This document shows positions 46,968 through 58,723 of a stretch of DNA of 64,000 nucleotides, one piece after another. Each line of letters starts with the position of its first letter. Within the stretch, counting starts at the first letter, position 1. Origin of the DNA: Magnolia sinica (lineage: Eukaryota; Streptophyta; Magnoliopsida; Magnoliales; Magnoliaceae); contig NC_080574.1 of the NCBI RefSeq assembly GCF_029962835.1, positions 39,499,501 to 39,563,500 on the forward strand, read 5' to 3'. The position numbers and the translations under genes were made by a program. The notes below the pieces were generated by a model that had not been told where the DNA came from, ran no database searches, and saw only the letters and a list, made by a program, of their open reading frames with translations.

Positions 46968-47400
46968 ATGTGCAACCCATCGTAATGTATATGTTATATC
47001 TGCAGGGTTCGTTGGCTCATTTTAGAGCATGAACCCAAACATAAAGTAGATTTAAATCTCAAGTGGACCACACCACAAGCAACAGTAAGAAAATGATACC
47101 CACTGTTGAAACCTTCCTAGGGTCTACCATGATGTTTATTTTCCACCCAACCTGTTCATAAGGTGACTCTAACCTAGATGAAGGGAAAATACAAATATCA
47201 GCTATATACAAAACTTATCTGGCCTCCAAAATGTTTTTAATGGTGGGCGTCCATTCCCCACTGTGTTACTATAGTATGATCCACTTGAGCTTTAGATCTA
47301 CCTTATGTTTGGACTCATATCCTAACACGAGCTGGTGCAATAGATGAACGGATCAAGTAGATATAACGTATACATCACAGTGGAGCCCACGGAGCTTAGG
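46968..47400. repeat. palindromic core copy (diverged)
   Basis: Contains AACCCATCGTAATGTATATG, CTCAAGTGGACCACACCACAAG, CTACCATGATGTTTATTTTCC and GATCCACTTGAGCTTTAGATC in the same order as the other core copies, and ends with GTATACATCACAGTGGAGCCC. Confidence 0.7.
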
Positions 47401-47419
47401 GCTAAAGGCAATCCCGACA

Positions 47420-47976
47420 GTCTCAAAAGCTTTCTATATTTGGTGGCCCCATCTCAACAGTTCCTGATAGTGAGGCCCACCTGAGTTTTGCATTGGCCTG
47501 ATTTTTTAATGCCAAGTAGACATGGGAGGCCACACGATGGAAAAATTGAGCAGACCTTTGACTAGTTTTTCTTTTTTTTTAACATTTTCTTTTGTATTTA
47601 TCGAGTAAAGCAGGGTCACTTTAATCAACTGAGTCTTGGCCGTTTAGAGTTATTCTTATATTCTTTTAACCTTGATGAAATGTAATCGAGTCGAGTCGAC
47701 TCAGTTGAATGAAGTTGTAAGCATGAGATATTTTCAGTTTGAAACGTACGTTTCCTAACGTCTAGTCATCTTCAGATTTTGGAATTTTATATTATTTATT
47801 CTTCTGTCCAAAACGTGAGAAGAAAACAGGACTTGTTTTGATGGATGCCTCTCTCTGACTAATTGCTTCAAGAGTCCCTTTCACACCAAGATAGATACAA
47901 TCTACTTGATTATACACCCAACATTTGGTGTAAAAAGCAGATGGGCCCACCGAAGTTATTTTTGTTGTCCGAACTC
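47420..47976. other. intergenic with a short GGTCCACCTGAG-type fragment
   Basis: Bases 47440-47560 (TGGCCCCATCT, GGCCCACCTGAGTTTTGCATT, ACATGGGAGGCCACACGATGG) resemble the 9540-10024 element. The remainder is unassigned. Confidence 0.35.
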
Positions 47977-48511
47977 GGATTCGGTAGTGACCCTTCAGTA
48001 CCGTCCTCAATGCTTGTCGGTACTGAAAAAGTTTTGTGGGCCCCACCATGATGTATGTATTTTATCCACGCCGTCCATTCATGTTGAGAGCTTGTTTAAG
48101 TGTATGAGCCCAAAATTGAGTCAGATTTAAAGGTCAAGTGGACCACACTACAGGAAGAAATGGGGATTGAACATCCACCGTTGAAACATTTATAGGGCCC
48201 ACCGAGATGTTTATTTGCCATCCAACCTTTTCATAAGGTCACACAGATCTGGATGAAGGGAAAACATAAAAATTATCTTGATCCAAAACTTTTGTGGTCC
48301 ACAAGAATTTTTTAACAGTAGGCATTTAATTCCCACTGTTTCCTGTGGTGTGGTCCACTTGAGATTTGGATCTGCCTCATTTTTATGATGATGCCCAAAA
48401 ATGAGCTGTAAAAATGGATGGACGGTGTGGATAAAATACATACATCATGATGGGCCCCACAGAGCTTCAACCAGTACCGAGCTCGTACCGGAGGGGTCAC
48501 AAGGGAATCCC
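47977..48511. mobile_element. MITE with GGATTC..TGACCC ends carrying the palindromic core
   Basis: The left arm has GTGACCCTTCAGTACCG, and the right arm complement has GTGACCCCTCCGGTACG. Pairing continues through GTGGGGCCCATCATGATG to GTATGTATTTTATCC. The core spans about 48031-48467. Pairing seems to extend outward to GGATTC on both sides. No target duplication could be read. Confidence 0.75.
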
Positions 48512-48770
48512 AGTCCTTAGTGCCTGGAACTGGAAGAGATGGTGGGCCCATTCATCTCCGACCCACCGATCGCGGACGGACAGTAAAAATATAATATGCA
48601 GCATGCTCAGTAATGCTTACTAATGAAGGTAGGAAGACCCTGGCCCACAATCAAATATGAAATTAGGGTTCCACAAAGGAGGTACGAAATTATATGTGGG
48701 ACCCACCCATTGCAACGCATTGATTGCCCTCCAAGGTTTGCTGCATAATATATAACTGGATGATTGGTGT
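48512..48770. other. intergenic, nothing recognised
   Basis: No supported feature. Confidence 0.4.
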
Positions 48771-48780
48771 GATATTATGG

Positions 48781-49318
48781 GGAACGGATTGGCTACTCCC
48801 CCTGACACCAGCCCCGGAGCTGGTGGTTGGTGATCTGTGGGCCCCACCATGATGTATGTGTTTCATCCATTCAGTTCATCCATTTTTAAATATCATGTTA
48901 TGTCTTTCCTCCAAAAATTAGAGGGATGTGAATCTCAAGTGGATCACACCACAGGAAAACGATAGTGATTGGATATCCATCATTTAAATCCTCCTAAGGC
49001 CCGATATACTGTTTATTTGACATCCAATCCGTTGATTAGGTCATAAAGATCCAGATGAAGGGATAAAACAAAGATCAACTTGATCCAATACTTTTATGGC
49101 CCCCAAAAAGTTTTTAACGGTCGAAGTTCATTCAACACAGTTTCCTGTAATGTGGTCCACTTGAGACTGGGATATACCTCATTGTTTGTGCATTACCATA
49201 AATTGATCTAGAAAAATAGATGGACGGAATGGATGAAACACATACATCATGGTGGGCCCACAGGGCACCGACCACCAGCTCCGGGGCTGGTGTCAGGGGG
49301 AGTAGCCAATCCGTTTCC
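48781..49318. mobile_element. Mutator-like MITE, 538 bp, carrying the palindromic core
   Basis: GATATTATGG is duplicated exactly at both edges (48771-48780 and 49319-49328), or 9 bp if one G belongs to the element; 9 bp is the usual Mutator size. The inverted ends begin GGAACGGATTGGCTACTC and GGAAACGGATTGGCTACTC and stay nearly identical for about 90 bp, through the GGAGCTGGTGG block and into GTGTTTCATCC. The core lies at about 48837-49262. The high arm identity suggests a rather recent insertion. It is non-coding; the arms create identical spurious peptides on both strands. Confidence 0.9.
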
Positions 49319-49369
49319 GATATTATGGGTTGAAGGGGTTACGATTCATGGTCTTTTGACTCAGTGGCT

Positions 49370-49640
49370 CGGACTGACTCACCTGGTCATGGGTCAGGGA
49401 TTGACTAAACCAGGTTGGGCCAAGTCGGGCATATTTAGGGGGAGACTCGCATGGAATCCGGTCACACTAGACTCAGTTATGGGTGCAACTTTGGTAAGTT
49501 GGGTCCGAATGAGCAGGAACCCAAAGCCAACCTGACCTTAAGAGAACCCAACACGCAACTCTGACTTAACCCAAATTCGAACCAAAGATGCCCAACCCAG
49601 CATCCTTTGTAATTTACCCAACCCGACCCGACCTGACCCA
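49370..49640. repeat. degenerate ACCCGACCTGACCCA repeat
   Basis: Diverged short units including CCCAACCCGACCCGACC and the inverse TTGGGTC and GGTTGGGCC. It resembles the repeats at 40411-40660 and 42735-43210. Confidence 0.45.
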
Positions 49641-49689
49641 TTTCATATGGAACAATGACAAATCATGCTTATAACCTTTAGACTCACGT

Positions 49690-50060
49690 TGAATGGCCCA
49701 CTTGAACTTTTTATTGGACTTAATTTTGGTTGCTTAATATGGAGCTACGGTGGATCACACTATAAGAAACAAAGTGATTAGCCATTAAAAGTTTCTTATG
49801 AACCACAATTTTTTAGAACAAGCTAATATTTGTGTGGACCCTTTGTTGATGTCTTTGTGACCTTATCAATAGGTTGGATGGCAAATAGACATTCAGGTGG
49901 CCCACAAGAAGTTTTTAATGGTGGGTATTCAATCACCACTGTTTCCTATGGTGTGGTCAACTTAAGATTTGGACTGCTTCATTTTTGGGACCATGCCCTT
50001 AAATGGGCTATCATAATAGATAGACCACGTGATGTAAGGTGTGTGTGTGTGTGTGTATCA
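49690..50060. repeat. palindromic core copy (partial) with (GT)n
   Basis: Contains GGATCACACTATAAGAAAC, TTTGTTGATGTCTTTGTGACC, GGTGGCCCACAAGAAG and TCCTATGGTGTGGTCAACTTAAG in core order, but lacks the left arm's terminal GGGCCC block. A GT microsatellite is at 50040-50056. Confidence 0.65.
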
Positions 50061-50093
50061 TTGTGTGGTCCATAGTTAGGGATCTACCCACCT

Positions 50094-50680
50094 TAGGGCC
50101 TGTTTGGCCGGCTGGATTAGATGGGCTTAGGTGGGATGGAATTGCATCTGGTCCTGTGCCAATTCCACTCTATGTTTGGGAAGAGCTTGGAAGTAGGCTG
50201 GATGGAATCGTATTGGGTCCCGTGCTAATATCACTCAATGTTAGCAAGTTGTGTAGGTCCCACCATGATGTATGGGCTATATCCACACCGTCCACTCATT
50301 TTTCGAGATCATTTTAGAGCATGGGCCAAAAAATCAGTTAGATCTAAAGCTCAAGTGGACCCACCATAGAAAGCAATGGGGATTGAACACTTACCATTGA
50401 AAACTTCTTTGAGGCCACATAAGTTTTGGATCTGCCTCATTTTTAGGCCCATGCCATAAATTGAGGTTACGAAACAAATGAACGGTTTAGATATAACACA
50501 TGTGTGTTATTGTCAATAGTTTCAAATGATGGTGATATATCCTTTCAATGTACCACCGTGGTACAAACAAAAAAGGGAATTAAGCTCATCCCATGGAACA
50601 GTCCCTGCAATGGGTAATAATGATGTTTTTTGAATCCCATCCCATCTAATACCGTGGGATCGGTCCAGCCAAACAAGCCC
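50094..50680. mobile_element. Tourist-like MITE (TTA duplication) with shortened core
   Basis: TTA flanks both ends (50091-50093 and 50681-50683). The inverted ends start GGGCCTGTTTGGCCGG and GGGCTTGTTTGGCTGG (complement), then GATTAGATGGG-like sequence. The middle (about 50251-50510) is a foldback-core copy with its centre deleted: GGTCCCACCATGATGTATG, CTCAAGTGGACCCACC, TTTTGGATCTGCCTC. It is the second Tourist-like host of this core in the window. Confidence 0.8.
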
Positions 50681-50704
50681 TTAGTGAATTTGAGGATCCA
50701 CAGA

Positions 50705-53700
50705 TGTAACGCCCTGAAAATCGGAGGTCGAGCAGGAGCCCAACTCCCGAGTTCCAATACATCACTTATGCAACATAAATAATGATGATTAAATGTTGTC
50801 CGTATTAGTGCATTAAACATGAGTGGGATTATACCAAATCAACATATCATACTCTAGAGACAGTTAAATTATGCAAGCGGAAGACTGTGATAAGTATATA
50901 AAATGTATAAGTAATCGTACATCCCCAGAGTATGAAAGTCACCAGGTTAAGCATTTACATGTATAATTCCAAAAATAACAAAATGATAAAAATGTGATAT
51001 CGTCTATCTATATCCCTATAGCTCCGATGCGCAACTCCAAGTTTACATAGACCCGCCAGAGAGTTGCATGTACGAGAACTACTCTTTGTCATCATAGAAG
51101 TTCGGCTCCGCTACGTAAGCATCGCCATCATCTGCAACTACAATAGGGTCTGGTTGGTGTTTAAAGCACCGTCCCATAACGTAGGAGTGAATGATCAAAT
51201 CAGTGGAGCTACAAAGGTTAACATGTTATCAATTCAGCCAAGCAGTGATGATAAAGCAGCACAACAATCATGTCCTAAGTACTCTTGTTAATGCGAGTAT
51301 GAAATGCGATAATGATGTATGCCCTCGCCTACACTCCCTCAACGACATCATCTCACGATCGCGGCATGCAATACTCCCGCTGTGCTCAACTCTAATGACA
51401 AAGGCACATGTAATGCAGTGCATGTGCGTGATTAGCCAAGTTCTTAGATAAGCATATTCATATAGGAAGATTTGGAATCCAAGGCACCTCCCTTTATATC
51501 ATTTACTCAAACAATGATCCATCTAGGGTTGTCAATCCTAGTTAATCACATACGATAGGCAGTTCTAGGTCACTACGGAGAGGCTCGTCACCATCAGCGC
51601 AGGCATAGTTTATACTCGAGGTTACTACGGAAAGGCTAGTCACATTAGCGTAGTCCTAGTGTATACTCGAGGTCACTACGAGCTCATCACCTGATCGTAG
51701 GCCGACAGCTTGAATACAGTGTCCCACACTACCGTATTCGGCTCATGAGTTTGGGTTGCTCACTGGTCACTACGGGGAGGCTCGTCGCCCCAGCGTAAGC
51801 CGACAGCTCGACCACGGTATCCCATGCCACTATACCCGGTTTATGAGTCTTAGTGGATCGAGGTACCAAGGTTAAACGGGCTTTGCACTGGTGAGTTTGG
51901 CACCTTAGATGCAAGCAGTAGCGTCCAACATGGTGAACATACATTGGGCCAATCGGGTTACTTGACGAGCTCGACTGGTACGAGCGTACGTTGAGTTAAT
52001 CAACATGGAGCGCATAAGCACTCTGCGTGGCCTAACCACTGTCAACACTCAGCGTACAGCTCGGATTCGTCGAACACATCCGTCGTGGCTAAAACAGTTC
52101 GGCCACCAGTCGTAAACCATTACCGATTGCCTGGACTACATCATAGCCCCAAACACACTCCAGACAATAGTCATTCATATGTGCTAGTCCAAACAGCAAG
52201 TAGCAACCAATTTAAATATAAATCTCATATAAGCATTTTAATGAGCACATAAAGTACATGTTAACATACATAGGCATTTCATTCATAAATCACATAGTAG
52301 TAAGATAGGTTACATGAAGGAAACTGTAACCTTAGATAAGGGAATTGAGAATCCTATCTCAACACCCTCATTACATACATTTGAACAAACATTTTCTCAT
52401 TCAGGCATTTTATCAAACACTTAGTCTACACATATCACATACATGTAATAGATTAGTTAAAACGCATATTATAGCAAATCCTTCTACATTGGAGTTGCCA
52501 CACGTACAACAATCATGTATTTGCATTCAATAATTATGGCAAGCACAAATCATAATTTCATATTCATTCAGACATTTCAACAAACACATATAATGCATTT
52601 ATAATCAGCATAGTATACATATATGTGAAATATACGAAAAACATCATATCTAAGAATATGTGATAGCAATCAAGTCAGACATAAATCATTGCTGACATTG
52701 AAAGCCTTGAAAACCATAACCTACACGTTTATAGTCCGCACCTTTCACCGGTAGACTCGTAACGAACTCAGTTTAAACACTAAGTCTTTGTCTACGGCGC
52801 CACAACAACCTATAGCATGGAATAGCATCTGCTCTATTTGAATCTCTAAAACATGTTAAGGTTAGGATTTCTTACCCGAAAATGGAATCGGAATCGCCGG
52901 TATAGCGACATGGAAGCGGTAGCTAAGCATGTGGAGTGGTGGGATCGAATCCCAGGAGCAATCCCTAACTCTCTCTCTTTCTCCTCCTCACTTTCTTCTT
53001 CTCTTTTCTCTCTTCTCTCTCCTAGGGTTTTAAAATTCGTATGGCAAGGGAGAGAGAGGGTTTAAGGCCCTTATATAGGCCCAGAACTGATGAGAATTGC
53101 CCCAAGGCGTATACTTAGGTTATAGCCAAAAGTTGGTTGATTCGGTCCAACAGAGCACATCTAGAGGCCCCTTTTCAACGTACGATCGGGAGTAAGCCCC
53201 CTAACGATGGATCTACGCCAGGCTAAGTTTTCGGTCTGATCGAATTTACAGATCGACCGCAGAGGACCAGTTTTAGTTCAACGGTCATCGACACTCGATC
53301 AGGGCCACAAGTACATCGACATGTGTTAGGAAATTTTCCTAATCCGAGGGTGTAGTGGGGTCAGAATCTGACGGTCTGTAGCCTTAGATTTGGCCTGCAA
53401 GTGAACGTCTCAATTCAGTTAAGTTTCGGTTCATTTCCTAAAGATATTCGCGTTCCTCACACACTTCGCTCCGGGCTCAAGTTGTGCGTTTCTAGATACT
53501 ATTAGGACTTGGTTTTCGAGGTGGTGGTCAAGTCTAACAAAGTGGTCATAATCGTATAGTTTTGGGGTAATCGGACTTTTGACGCGCGGTCCGGGTCCGA
53601 TACGGAGTTTCAGTGTGCCCCCGAGAGCAACTGGGTTTTGAGATGGATCCTAGGTTTTTAGGCAATGTAGCATTAGCGGTTCTACTCATTTTGGGTCTTG

Positions 53701-53853
53701 CAGTTTGTATTTAGAGTTGTTAGTACTAATTTCACAGGTGATCTAATTTAGCTCTTAGTTAATTTTCGTCTAATTTCTAAAGGATTTGGTCCTTAGTGAT
53801 TTCTGCCCGAGGTGGTCCTCGGGTCTTCGTACGGATTTTTTCGAGACATTACA
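50705..53853 (-). repeat. chromovirus 2, 3' LTR (3149 bp)
   Basis: Starts TG and ends CA. Between about 51570 and 51870 it contains diverged tandem units built on GGTCACTACGG, AGGCTCGTC and GTATACTCGAGG. Its start is repeated at 59719 and, more diverged, at 60656. Confidence 0.88.
51570..51870. repeat. GGTCACTACGGAGAGGCTCGTC repeats within LTR
   Basis: Four or more irregular units share GTCACTACGG (or GTTACTACGG), AGGCTCGTC (or AGGCTAGTC) and CAGCGTA. Similar units are found at 61520-61860 in the other LTR copy, so the array belongs to the LTR family. Confidence 0.65.
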
Positions 53854-56800
53854 ATCTACCCCCCTTAAAGAAAAATTTTGTCATCGAAATTAGTATCTTT
53901 TCGTATTCCTCGAGAATCTGAGGGTAGTTCTTTCGAACATCGGCTTCTGTTTCCCAAGTAGCCTCTTCCTCAGTGTGATGTGTCCACAGAACCTTCACCA
54001 GTGGAATCACCTTACTGCCAACATTTGCTCATTCCTATCTAGAATACGCATCAGTTGCAGTACATAGGTAACATCTTCACTCAACTGCACCTGCTCCCAT
54101 CTGATAATGTGGGAAAGGTCAGGAACGTATTTCTTCAACATCGACACATGAAATACGTTGTGCACGCCTACGAGTGGTGTGGGTAAAGCCAGGCGGTACG
54201 CTACCACACCCACTCGATCCAGTATCTAGAATGGGCCAATAAATCTCGGCGTGAGCTTCCCTATCTTGCCAAACCGAAGGACTCCCTTCATCGAAAAAAC
54301 TTTCAGGAATACGTGTTCCCCGACCTCGAACTCTAGCTGTCGCCGCCTCGTATCGATGTATATCTTCTGTCTGCTCTGTGCTGCCAGAAGTTGACGCCTG
54401 ATAATGTCGATCTTCTCTGAAGTTGCTTGTACTAACTCCGGGCCAATCAAACTCTTCTCGCCAACTTCTGCCCAGCAATGCGGTGCCCGACAGGGACGCC
54501 CATACAAAGCCTTATAGGGAGCCATGCCAATACTCACCTGAAAACTGTTGTGTATGAGCGAACTCTGCACAAGGAAGATAGTCATCCCAACTGTCCTTAA
54601 ATTCAAGCACACAAGCTCGCAGCATATCTTCTAACACCCGATTTACCCGTTCCGTCTGCCCGTCAGTCTGTGGGTGGAACGCGGTACTGAACTTCAGTTT
54701 CACACCCATTGCATCCTGGATATGAGTCCAGGAGATAGACATGAATCACGTGTCTCGTTCCGACACAATCTCCATAGGAACTTTATGCAGAAGCACAATC
54801 TCCTTGATGTACAACCTGGCCAACTCGTCCGTGGAGTTTGAAACTCTGATAGGGAGAAAATGAGCCGATTTCGTCAATCGGTCCACAATCACCCATATGG
54901 AATCATGTCCCTTCCTCGTCTTCGGTAGCCCTGAGATAAAGTCCATAGAGATGAAATCTCATTTCTATTCTATGATGGGGATGGGTTGAAGCAGTCCAGG
55001 AGGTCGGCAATGCTCGGCCTTGACCTGCTGGCACGTGAGGTAACGTGAGACATACTCTATTATGTGGGCCTTCATGTTGTCCCACCAATACGAGCACTTC
55101 ATGTCTCGGTACATCTTCGTACTGCCAGGATGCATTGCCATCCTCGAATTGTGAGCAGCCTCGAGAACTTCCTTACTCAGGTCAAGAAGATTTGGGATGC
55201 ATAGGCGGCTACAATAACGTAAACCCCCATCCATACCAACTCTCCATTCCGAGTCTACATCATCACTAACATGCTCTCTCATCTTTACCAATAGCTCATC
55301 GTCTCCTTGAGCCGCAATACTCCTGTCATCAATGAGTGGCTGAACTTGAATATGTGCGATGCTCTCGAACGACTCCTCAACCGTAAGTTCTGCTCAAAGT
55401 CCCGCACAAACTCTACCATATCCCACTCTGATATCATCAGCGGAGCCACAAATGCTATCGTCTTCTTGCGGCTCAACGCTTCTGTCACTAGGTTAGCCTT
55501 GCCAGGATGGTAGGAAACATCGAACTTGAAGTCCTTCAAGGTTTTCATCCATCTTCGCTGCCTCATATTCAAGTCTCTTTGTGTGAATATGTATCTGAGG
55601 CTCTTGTGGTCGCAAAAGAGCTCGAACTCCTCTCCATAGAAGTAATGTCTCCAGAGCTTCAATGCAAAGATGACGGCTGCTAACTCTAGGTCGTGTGTAG
55701 CGTAATTTTCCTCATGTTTCCTCAACTGTCGTGATGCGTAGGCAATAACCCTATCCTTTTACATCAGAACACAACCCAAACCAACGCTAAAAGCATCAGT
55801 GTAGATGGTATACTTGACCCCTTGCTTCGGCAATACTAGCATAAGGGCGGACATCAACTTGTCCTTTAGTTCCTGGAAGGCTGCTTCGGCCTTCTCATTC
55901 TAAGCAAACTTGAAATCCTTCCGAGTCAGCTGAGACAACGGCTGGCTATCTTGGAAAAGTCCCTAATGAATCGATGGTAGTAGCCTGTCAGGCCAAGAAA
56001 ACTCCTCACTTCGGTAATCGAACCGGGCTGCTCCCAGTCCTGAACTGCGGCTACCTTCGTAAGGTCCACAGCTATCCCTTCCTTGGACATCATATGTCCC
56101 AAGAACTTGACTTCTTCTTTCTAAAAGTTACATTTCTTGTACTATACAAACAACTGGTTCTTCTTCAGAGTATTAAAGACTGCTCGCAGGTGTTCCTCGT
56201 GATCTTCCCGACTTTTGGAGTATATCAGGATGTCATCTATAAACACGATAACGAATCGGAATAGATACGATCGAAACACCCGGTTCATCAGGTCCATGAA
56301 CATGGCCGGTGCTTTTATGAGTCCAAACGACATCACGAGGAACTCATAGTACCCAAAGCTGGTCCTAAAAGCTGTCTTCTGCATGTCCTCATCCCTGACG
56401 TGCAACTGGTGATACCCTGACTGTAGGTTGATCTTCGTGAAATACTACGCCCCTTTCAACTGATCAAACAGGTCATCTATCCTGGGCAAAAGATACATGT
56501 TCTTCACCGTCACTTGGTTCAATCTATGATAATCAATATACAATCACGGTGACCCATCCTTCTTCTTCACAAACAATACAGGTGCTCCCCATGGAGACAC
56601 GCTAGGTCGTATGAAGCCTGCATCCAACAGATCATCGATCTGTTTTCTCAGTTCCTCTATCTCACACAGAGGCATACGATACGTGGGTAATGAAATGGGT
56701 GCCGAACCAGGCACAAGGTCGATAGTAAAATCGATCTCGCGCCGATGAGGTAATCCAGGTACCATCCTGAACACGTCCAAGAAATCCTAGACCACTGGTG

Positions 56801-57335
56801 TGTTCCCTAACGTCGGACCATCAATATGCTCTAACAAGGTAGCATAACAACTGATGTGGTAATACCAATTGACCTGCACTGTGAATGTGAAGGTCGTGCC
56901 CTCAGGTCCATGGGCTGTCACTACCCTAACATCACAATCGATCTCTGCCCTCATCTTCATGAGCCAATCCATACCGAGAATGACATCATAGTGACACAAT
57001 GGATCGACCATCAGGTCAACAAGTACTATTCTGTTCCCAAGGTCTATTGAACAACCCCTACACATCTTGGTAGAGTCTGAGAAAGTCCCTGTGGTGGTAA
57101 GGAGTCTCAATCCAACCATAGGACTAGTTTCTAACCCTAGTCGCTTGACTGCAGCGCATGATACTATAAAGATAATGGACCTGGTGTCCATCAATAAGAA
57201 GACTGGTGTACCTTGAATGTGAGTCGTGACTTCAAAAGTCATCGGTGCTGTAACTGCTATCTCAGGTGCCTCAACTGCACGTGAATGCACACGAGCCTGC
57301 TGAGAACGGTTCGGACCCAACAAGCCTACTAAGGC
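53849..57335 (-). pseudogene. chromovirus 2 pol remnant (PR, RT, RNase H, IN, chromodomain)
   Basis: Reading downward: retropepsin at 57323-56787, where the active-site triplet reads DTR instead of DTG/DSG; RT ([15 protein letters not shown] at 56560, [11 protein letters not shown] at about 56230); RNase H ([14 protein letters not shown], 55610); integrase zinc region at about 55100, where YLTC replaces the usual CLTC; integrase core (MDFISGLPKTRKGHDS at 54940, SERDT at 54750, FSTAFHPQTDGQTERVN at 54690); tether GVHNVFHVSMLKKYVPD at 54150; chromodomain (VKVLWTHHTEEEATWE) at about 53990-53930. The frame runs to a TAA at 53849, at the LTR border. Frame changes near 56540, 54740 and 54010 show it is dead. 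Chromodomains direct integration to heterochromatin in this clade. Confidence 0.88.
53854..53866 (-). other. chromovirus 2, polypurine tract
   Basis: On the minus strand AAGGGGGGTAGAT directly precedes the LTR start TGTAATG. This is the usual polypurine tract form of Tekay/Del elements. Confidence 0.8.
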
Positions 57336-57389
57336 TAGTACAAAGGAAGACTAACAGCAAAGCAAACTACAAGACAACTACACTTGTGA

Positions 57390-58723
57390 CTAGTCGTCAA
57401 AATCCGGTGATGGAGAAGGGGCGCTCTTATCCTGCAGACAACACAGGATAGCTCTCAAGGTGCGAGTCACTTTGCTAAATTTTTGCTTTGCGAAGGCCTG
57501 ATGCTCTTCAACCTTGGCTCGGGTCTCAATGATCTCCTGTCGCAGGGCGACCTGGCCCTCCTCAAGTTGCGCTAAGCGGGCTTCGACGACAATCTAATCA
57601 TGGCGGGGCTCACGTGTAGCAGGAGGAGGTCTCTCTTCAAACTCTTGGTCCTCCTCTTCTTCTTCCTGATCTCCCCCTGAGCCACTGACCTCATCTCCAC
57701 TGCCATCATCACCACTTCCTTCTTCTTCGTCGCCACTTACTTCCTCACCTTCGCTTCCTTTAACATCATCACTTTCTTTTTCTGTATCATCACTCTGCTC
57801 TTCAAGGCGGGCTCGGCGTCACCTTTGGCCAATGCCCATGTTGTCGAGCGTGTTTTCGCTGATGATGTGGATTGGGGTGATGTCCTCCATATGGAGTTGA
57901 AAACAGTAGTAGCGGGCTATCTTGCAAACAAGTCGACCAAGCGGCAGAGTGGATTGGGGTGATGTCCTCCATATGGAGTTTTCTCTGGTAGATCGCGCAG
58001 TGCGGATGATCTGGGATAGGACAAGCATAGACAGGCATACTTTCTCTCCCTGCCTAACTCTGAACAAGAAATTCACCATGAATCGCGTGCATTCGGTGTG
58101 GTTACTCCACCTAGGATACACATTATACGTGCATATGTGGTGGAGTAGGCGGAAGTCGTTCATCATCTTGGATGAAGCGAGCCTATTCCCTGCCTCCAAT
58201 GCTTGGGTTGGCCACATAGGAAGAGTGTGCGAAGTCTCTTTGCTCGCTCACTAGCGAGGTTCTTCTCACTGGCGTGCACCACACCTCTTTCGACTCCCAT
58301 AATGCGGGCGATCTCGTCCACACCAATTATGATATCCTGCCTCCCCAGAGGGATGGAAAATTGGAGAGGCTTCCACAACGGATTCCGAATGAGGGCACAG
58401 AAGGTGCGCACAGTGCCTTCACTCGCATGAGTGTTTGCCTCAAATATGGGACCCCACCCATGGTCCAGGAGGAAGTCGATGACTGGATAGGTCTCAAACA
58501 TCTTCTCATCAACATGAGCCTCAAATACGACCTTATGGATGCGGAACTTACCCAGGTCGATGTTCGGCAGTAGCGATCTCTCCAACGGAACGTGAGGATC
58601 GAGGTCCCGCTTGGACCTCCATTCACGCTTCACACTCGTACTGGCTTCAGCGTTCGCCCTCCTCGTAGTACGACACGGTCGGCTCAGCCCGACCTCATTT
58701 GGAGCCGCTCTCTTCTTCTCCAT
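57390..58723 (-). pseudogene. plant transposon-protein-like ORF in the place of gag
   Basis: The ATG at 58723 starts MEKKRAAPNEVG. The following frame (to about 58165) includes YPVIDFLLDHGWGPIFEA and LGRQDIIIGVDEIARIMGV. The ORF resumes in another frame with RLLHHICTYNVYPR and a PLGRLVCKIARYY block. It then has a strongly acidic stretch (about 57780-57620) and a coiled-coil-like end (EARLAQLEEGQVALRQEI), stopping at 57390-57392. The first two thirds resemble the putative plant transposon protein domain family (my recollection: PF20167), function unknown. Breaks: a frame change near 58170, a TAG near 57600, and an 82-bp offset direct repeat (57867 and 57949). It shares strand with pol but is not gag: no capsid motif or CCHC knuckle is found. 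Confidence 0.6.
57867..57980. repeat. 32-bp direct repeat, 82-bp offset
   Basis: The 32-bp sequence beginning GTGGATTGGGGTGATGTCC occurs at 57867-57898 and 57949-57980. The duplicated interval (82 bp) is not a multiple of three and so breaks the ORF. Confidence 0.85.

Noticed and set aside
48620-49535. Matching peptides containing APGLVSGGVANPFPI on opposite strands
   Set aside because: They are translations of the two inverted arms of the Mutator-like MITE, not a conserved protein.
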